Source: Cryptomeria japonica
Taxonomy: Eukaryota > Streptophyta > Pinopsida > Cupressales > Cupressaceae
DNA length: 64,000 bases
Direction: 5' to 3'
Assembly: GCF_030272615.1 (NCBI RefSeq)
Contig: NC_081414.1
Coordinates: forward strand, 4,405,501-4,469,500
The notes below the pieces were generated by a model. That model saw only the letters and a list, made by a program, of their open reading frames with translations. It did not search any database and was not told the DNA's origin. The stretch's first letter is position 1, and each line of letters begins with the position of its first letter. The translations under genes and the position numbers were made by a program. Of this stretch, positions 59,900 through 64,000 are shown piece after piece.

Positions 59900-60290
59900 C
59901 TGTGTTTGTACCACCTACTTTGTTGTACATTTTAGCTACCACTTCGTCTTTAGGAGCCCTCTTGGCACAAAATGATGACTAGGGAAGAGAGAGCAATCTA
60001 TTATATTAGTAGAACACTAGTTGACTATGAGCTGAATTACACTCCAATAGAGTGTGAATGTCTTGTAGTCATTTTTGCATCTCAAAAGCTTCAACATTAC
60101 ATGTCATAAAACGAAGCTCATTGCAAAAATTTATCCACTCAAGTACCTTTTGAACAAAGTCTCTCTCACAGGGAGACTGACCAAATGGGTAGATATCCTA
60201 AATGAATTTTTAGATTAAGTATGTAGACATAAGAGCTATCGAAGGAAAAATTATTGTGGATCAACTAGAAGAAGCCCCACTTCAAGCAGA
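59900..60290 (+). pseudogene. TAT-type reverse-transcriptase tail and RNase H
   Basis: LGALLAQNDD is followed, after stops, by RERAIYYISRTLVDYELNYT and CLVVIFASQKLQHYM, the RNase H domain next to reverse transcriptase. Then KIYPLKYLLNKVSLTGRLTK and KYVDIRAIEGKIIVDQLEE (other frames), the connection region. Confidence 0.8.
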
Positions 60291-60339
60291 TCACCCAATA
60301 TTGCCAGACTTTCCAGATCCAGATGAATTGGTGTTTACA

Positions 60340-60720
60340 ATAAATACCTCCCACAATGAAAATTGTACTTTGACGGGTCCTGTACTAATCATGGAGTGGG
60401 GGAAAACATCTTATTCATAAACATCAAGGGGATGCCATTCCAAAGTTCTATATAATAAATCTTCCTTGCACAAACAATGTTGCAGAATATGAAGCTCTCA
60501 TCACTAGGATTTACACAACAACACAATGGAAAATAAAAGATCTCCATGTTTATGAAGACTCTCAACTGATATGATTATCTTACCAAAGATGATAAGCTTA
60601 TGTTGTACAAATATATTGTAAATAATTTCAAGAGGTACTTTGACCATATTGTCTTCGAGCAAATTCCCCAAATCTAGAACAAAGTAGCTGATGCAATGGC
60701 CGCGGTGGGATCTTTACTTG
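60340..60720 (+). pseudogene. Archaeal-type RNase H of the TAT element
   Basis: LYFDGSCTNHGVG (first catalytic Asp at about 60,372), then NVAEYEALIT (Glu) and VYEDSQL (Asp), then NNFKRYFDHIVFEQIP and KVADAMAAVGSL. The extra RNase H between reverse transcriptase and integrase is diagnostic for TAT and relatives. Frames are shifted twice. Confidence 0.8.
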
Positions 60721-60899
60721 ATATGCCAAATAATGTAACACACTTTGAGTTCTTGGTAGAACATCTTAGGGTCCCAGTTTTCAATATTCCACAATCTGAA
60801 TGTGGGTGTTATATTGTTGGTTCCAACGTCCCTAAGTATAAAGACATGTATTCCTATCTCCACGACTAGTACCTCTCCCTTGACTTGTCTCAAAACCAA

Positions 60900-62073
60900 C
60901 GTAAAACCCTTATCCGACAAGCTGCTTGTTACGTAATCGTCGCTGAAACCCTATACAAGAAAGGTCTTGACAAAGCTCTCCTTAGAGGTCTCGATTCAAT
61001 AGAAGCGCAAACAACTTTATGAGAAGTTCACAAAGCTCACTCTAGCGGTCCTACTTTGGCTAAGAAGCTCATGCGAACTAGATACTATTGGATGACAATG
61101 GGAAATAATACTTTAAATTTTGTTTAAAGGTGTCAACAATGTCAGATGCATAGAGACCTTATACATGCACCAACACAGGATCTATGACTAATAACATCTC
61201 CATAGCTCTTTTCTTAGTGGGGACTTGATCTTGTGGGGAAGATTAACCCGACATCCTCAAATGGGCACAAGTTCATACTTACTACCATACAGTATTTCAC
61301 CAAGTGGGTGGAAGCAATTACACTTACATAACTGGTAAATAAATAGCCAAATTATTACTCAATTATATTATATGTTGGTGTGGAGTTCCCCAATCCATCA
61401 TCATAGATAATGGGTGTCCATTAAAAAACCAAGATGTTCCTAAACTCTACGAGAAATTCCATGTTCAACCCCACTTTGCCACACCATACCACCCGTAGAG
61501 TAATGGTCAAGTTGAGGCAACTAATAAAACCATCCTAAAAATCCTCAAGAAAGTAGTTAACGATGCTAGCCATGATTGGCACCTTCAACTCAATCTCGCC
61601 CTTTGGGCCTACTGAACTCGTGTTTGCACTCCCACAGGTGCCACACCAATTTCCTTTGTGTATGGATTTGAAGCCATACTCCCTATTGAGGTTGATTTAT
61701 CTTCACTCAGAGTTTCATTGCAAAATCTCATCCCATATGAAGAGTACCGAGTTGCAAGGTTGAATGAGCTAGAATTTATTGATGAGAAATGTCAAAATAC
61801 CCTAAATCATCTTCAAGTATATCAGAATCACCTCACGAGGAGCTATAATAAGAGGGTCAGAGTACGCTTCTTTGAGATAGGGCACTTGGTCTTGGAAGAA
61901 AATTAGAGGAATCTAGCAAAGATAGAAATGCTACGAGAATTTTAGCCAAACTGGTTGGGGCCATTTGTCATCACAAGGGCTTATGGAAATGATTCTTATC
62001 AAATATATACCACAAAGGATGAATCATTTCCTGATCCCATCAACAACATGCACCTGAAAAAGTATTACACTTG
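60900..62073 (+). pseudogene. TAT/Athila-type integrase
   Basis: EVHKAHSSGPTLAKKL and CQQCQMH give the zinc-binding part. The core has WGLDLVGKINPTSSNGHKF (first Asp at about 61,216), TIQYFTKWVEA (where IDYFTKWVEA is usual), IIIDNGCP (second Asp) and NGQVEATNKTILKILKK (Glu). The C-terminal part is RSYNKRVRVRFFEIGHLVL and then GPFVITRAYGNDSYQI. Stops interrupt at several points. Confidence 0.88.
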
Positions 62074-64000
62074 AGTCTCTGAGAATTCAAGAGGAAAAAC
62101 TCAAAAACAAAAAAGTGAAAAATATAAAAAAGAACAAAAAATAATTGCCTTGATGAAAACTTAGTAAACAGCATCTTGTGTGACCACAAACAAAAAATCA
62201 GAATAATGAAAAAAAGTAAAGAGAAATAATTCACTTTATAGTGAAAATTTTACAAACAGTTGCTTTGGGTAAGTATTGATGAGTGCCCGAATATGACATT
62301 TTTAATAATAATTTATGCTTAACAAACTTAATATTTTGTTAATTAATGTGCCTAGCGGCAAACTATATACATACATGCTTATTGCTTTTTCTTTTATGCT
62401 CTACTAATTAGATGATATATATTAGAAATAGTATTTTGTGTAAAAGTATTACTTTATGTCTAATTAATGAAGAAACAATCGATCTTTTGAATTTTTGTTA
62501 TTGTATCTCATGCTATCTTTCCTAGATATATTTCAGATATGCTTGTAAGTTATTACAAGACATGGAATCACGAACTTCTTGTTCAAACAATGTGGAATGC
62601 TTGGTCATTCCTAATCGCTCCACCTGGACAAAACTTTTGTCTCCACCAAGTCTATTTTTATCGGTTGTTCTATGAAACTTCAAGTTTTGTTTGAATAATA
62701 AATGCACTGTAGAGTCTTTTGTAGTTTAGGCTAGTTGTTATTACTCCTCTGGGCGAGTAACGTTGCATTTTAAATTTGAATAAGGATATGTATATATATT
62801 CTATGTATTTTGTCAAAAAGTTGGTTAGCTAGATCATAAGTTAGTCGTCAGTTCATAGTCTCATTTTTGTGATTCCAAAATTTGTTTTACTCTCTCCTAG
62901 GAGCCAATTTCAATGAAAATTTGAAGTTGATTTGAGATATTTGTGTTCACGTATCCCAAGAGAGGAAGAGCAGGGCCCGCTAAACCGAAGGGAGGTGATC
63001 CTAAGTTAATTCTTTATTTTATTCAAATATTGCATGTCCAATTTAGTTACATTCTTTTTTGCATGTTCATGATAATTTTAAGAATAGAAAATCAATTGCA
63101 ATTTGTAGTTTTCATTCACAAATTGATTCAATAGCTTTTGGGATAGAATCATTAATTCACATAGGTTCAAATTTGTGTTGTCTTGATTTAGTTCAGATTG
63201 ATCAAAAGTTGCATTCTAGTTTAGTATTAATCTTGTTAAAATAGATGGAAATGGTGATTGAAACTGTGATTAAGACAAAAGCTTTGTTAAATTTGTTCAT
63301 GGAATTTAGTTTGCTTTAAATGTTTCGTAGAATAGATTCCTGATTTCCTGCAAGCGTAAAATAGATTTCATTTTTCTGCAAGCGTAGAATAGATTTCATT
63401 TTCCAGCAAGTAAAATAGATTTTGAATTCATGTTGTAGTCTAGATTTGGTTTAGTCCTATTTAGATAATTCCATGAATTGGCTCTAATTAAAGTTTTTTC
63501 TAGATTACATGAAAAGCACCAGAGTCCTCTTTATAATAGATTTGTTATCTCCAGTCTTAGTTTTAAGAAAGTGTCATAAAGCTACAATTTAGTCCTTAGG
63601 AAGAGATCCAGAGAGCTTCTGATGGAGCATGACCAAAACACAAGTCACTATTATCAGTGCAAAAACCCCCAACTTAAACACTTCCTTATTGAATACATCT
63701 CTAAGACACACGTGGTTTGATAATGAGAAATTAAATGATGTGAGGTGTGACATCAAAGACGTCACCCATCAAGTACCATGATGAAAACCAGACAAACAAG
63801 CACCATGTGTAGGAGGTTATATCTCTACCATCTATTAGTATTTTATCTGGTCAATCGTCACTCCATCAGCCATTTTCATCCTACAATCCATAATAAAATG
63901 TAACAAACATCTCATGGCCTTAGGTTCATTGGTTATCAATGTTAGAGTCCACTCCCACTCCGAGTCAATCCAACTCCCCATTTCCACAGTACATGGTCCT
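62074..64000. other. AT-rich DNA downstream of the TAT element
   Basis: This may contain its 3' LTR, but no LTR edges or partner copy were identified. A ~30-base unit (GCAAGCGTAAAATAGATTTC) is repeated three times at about 63,350-63,425. No gene is seen. Confidence 0.4.

Larger units (their letters stand above)
56565..62073 (+). mobile_element. Decayed Ty3/gypsy element of the TAT/Athila lineage
   Basis: Domains follow on the plus strand: gag (56565-57235 and 58638-59500), a Ty3-type RNase H piece, a second, archaeal-type RNase H, and integrase with a YFTKWVEA-type core. The additional archaeal-type RNase H places it in the TAT lineage. The reverse transcriptase is missing, gag is split by a solo LTR, and stops are frequent. 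Flanking LTRs were not identified. Confidence 0.8.

Overview
The window looks like nuclear DNA of a seed plant with a large, repeat-filled genome, most likely a gymnosperm (conifer type). This is inferred from one MAP65-family gene with a kilobase-scale first intron, from dense nested Ty3/gypsy and Ty1/copia debris, and from LTR types I associate with conifers. I cannot name the species. There are no bacterial operons, ribosome binding sites, rRNA genes or CRISPR arrays. Almost all long open frames belong to transposable elements and most are broken.

Region by region. 1-4.3 kb: a decayed PPR pseudogene (minus strand) and a cluster of short perfect hairpins. 5.4-8.4 kb: two solo LTRs, each with a perfect target-site duplication (TSD); one sits in a formerly open frame. 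9.2-10.3 kb: a copia gag-pol remnant (minus), followed at about 10.4-10.7 kb by an unidentified coding fragment. 12.6-13.1 kb: a 474-bp hAT-type non-autonomous element with an 8-bp TSD. 13.66-17.1 kb: the only convincing cellular gene, the first two coding exons of MAP65 (minus), with perfect splice sites. Its intron 1 holds a processed pseudogene with a poly(A) tail and a long foldback. 17.1-20.5 kb: AT-rich, no gene seen.

20.5-46.9 kb is a large domain of DNA transposons sharing a terminal inverted repeat (TIR) with the core CTATTCTGGCTCCAAAAC. It holds a split multi-exon gene (22.9-27.7 kb, plus), a long coiled-coil frame (28.5-31.9 kb, minus), a decayed Mutator-like (MULE) transposase with DDE residues and a SWIM zinc finger (35.4-38.4 kb, minus), and at least three ~161-108 bp MITEs. 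Two arrays of an ~84-bp unit (32.2-33.65 and 40.6-41.4 kb) flank the transposase, and each unit carries a dyad-symmetric TAACA-n5-TGTTA box. At 41.9-46.85 kb is a second TIR element built of a 168-bp repeat, into which a tandem TRIM (three LTRs, two internal domains) has inserted.

47-64 kb: a second long coiled-coil frame (plus, 47.5-55.4 kb) is split by a 5'-truncated chromovirus-type Ty3/gypsy element (minus, 50,616-55,035); removing the insert and one TSD copy restores the reading frame. A decayed TAT/Athila-lineage gypsy element follows (plus, 56.5-62.1 kb), interrupted by a 1.39-kb solo LTR with a perfect TSD.

The most interesting candidate system is the MULE domain: a SWIM/DDE transposase bracketed by helically phased (84 bp is 8 turns) palindromic boxes that also occur at the centre of its MITEs, which suggests multimeric transposase-binding arrays.
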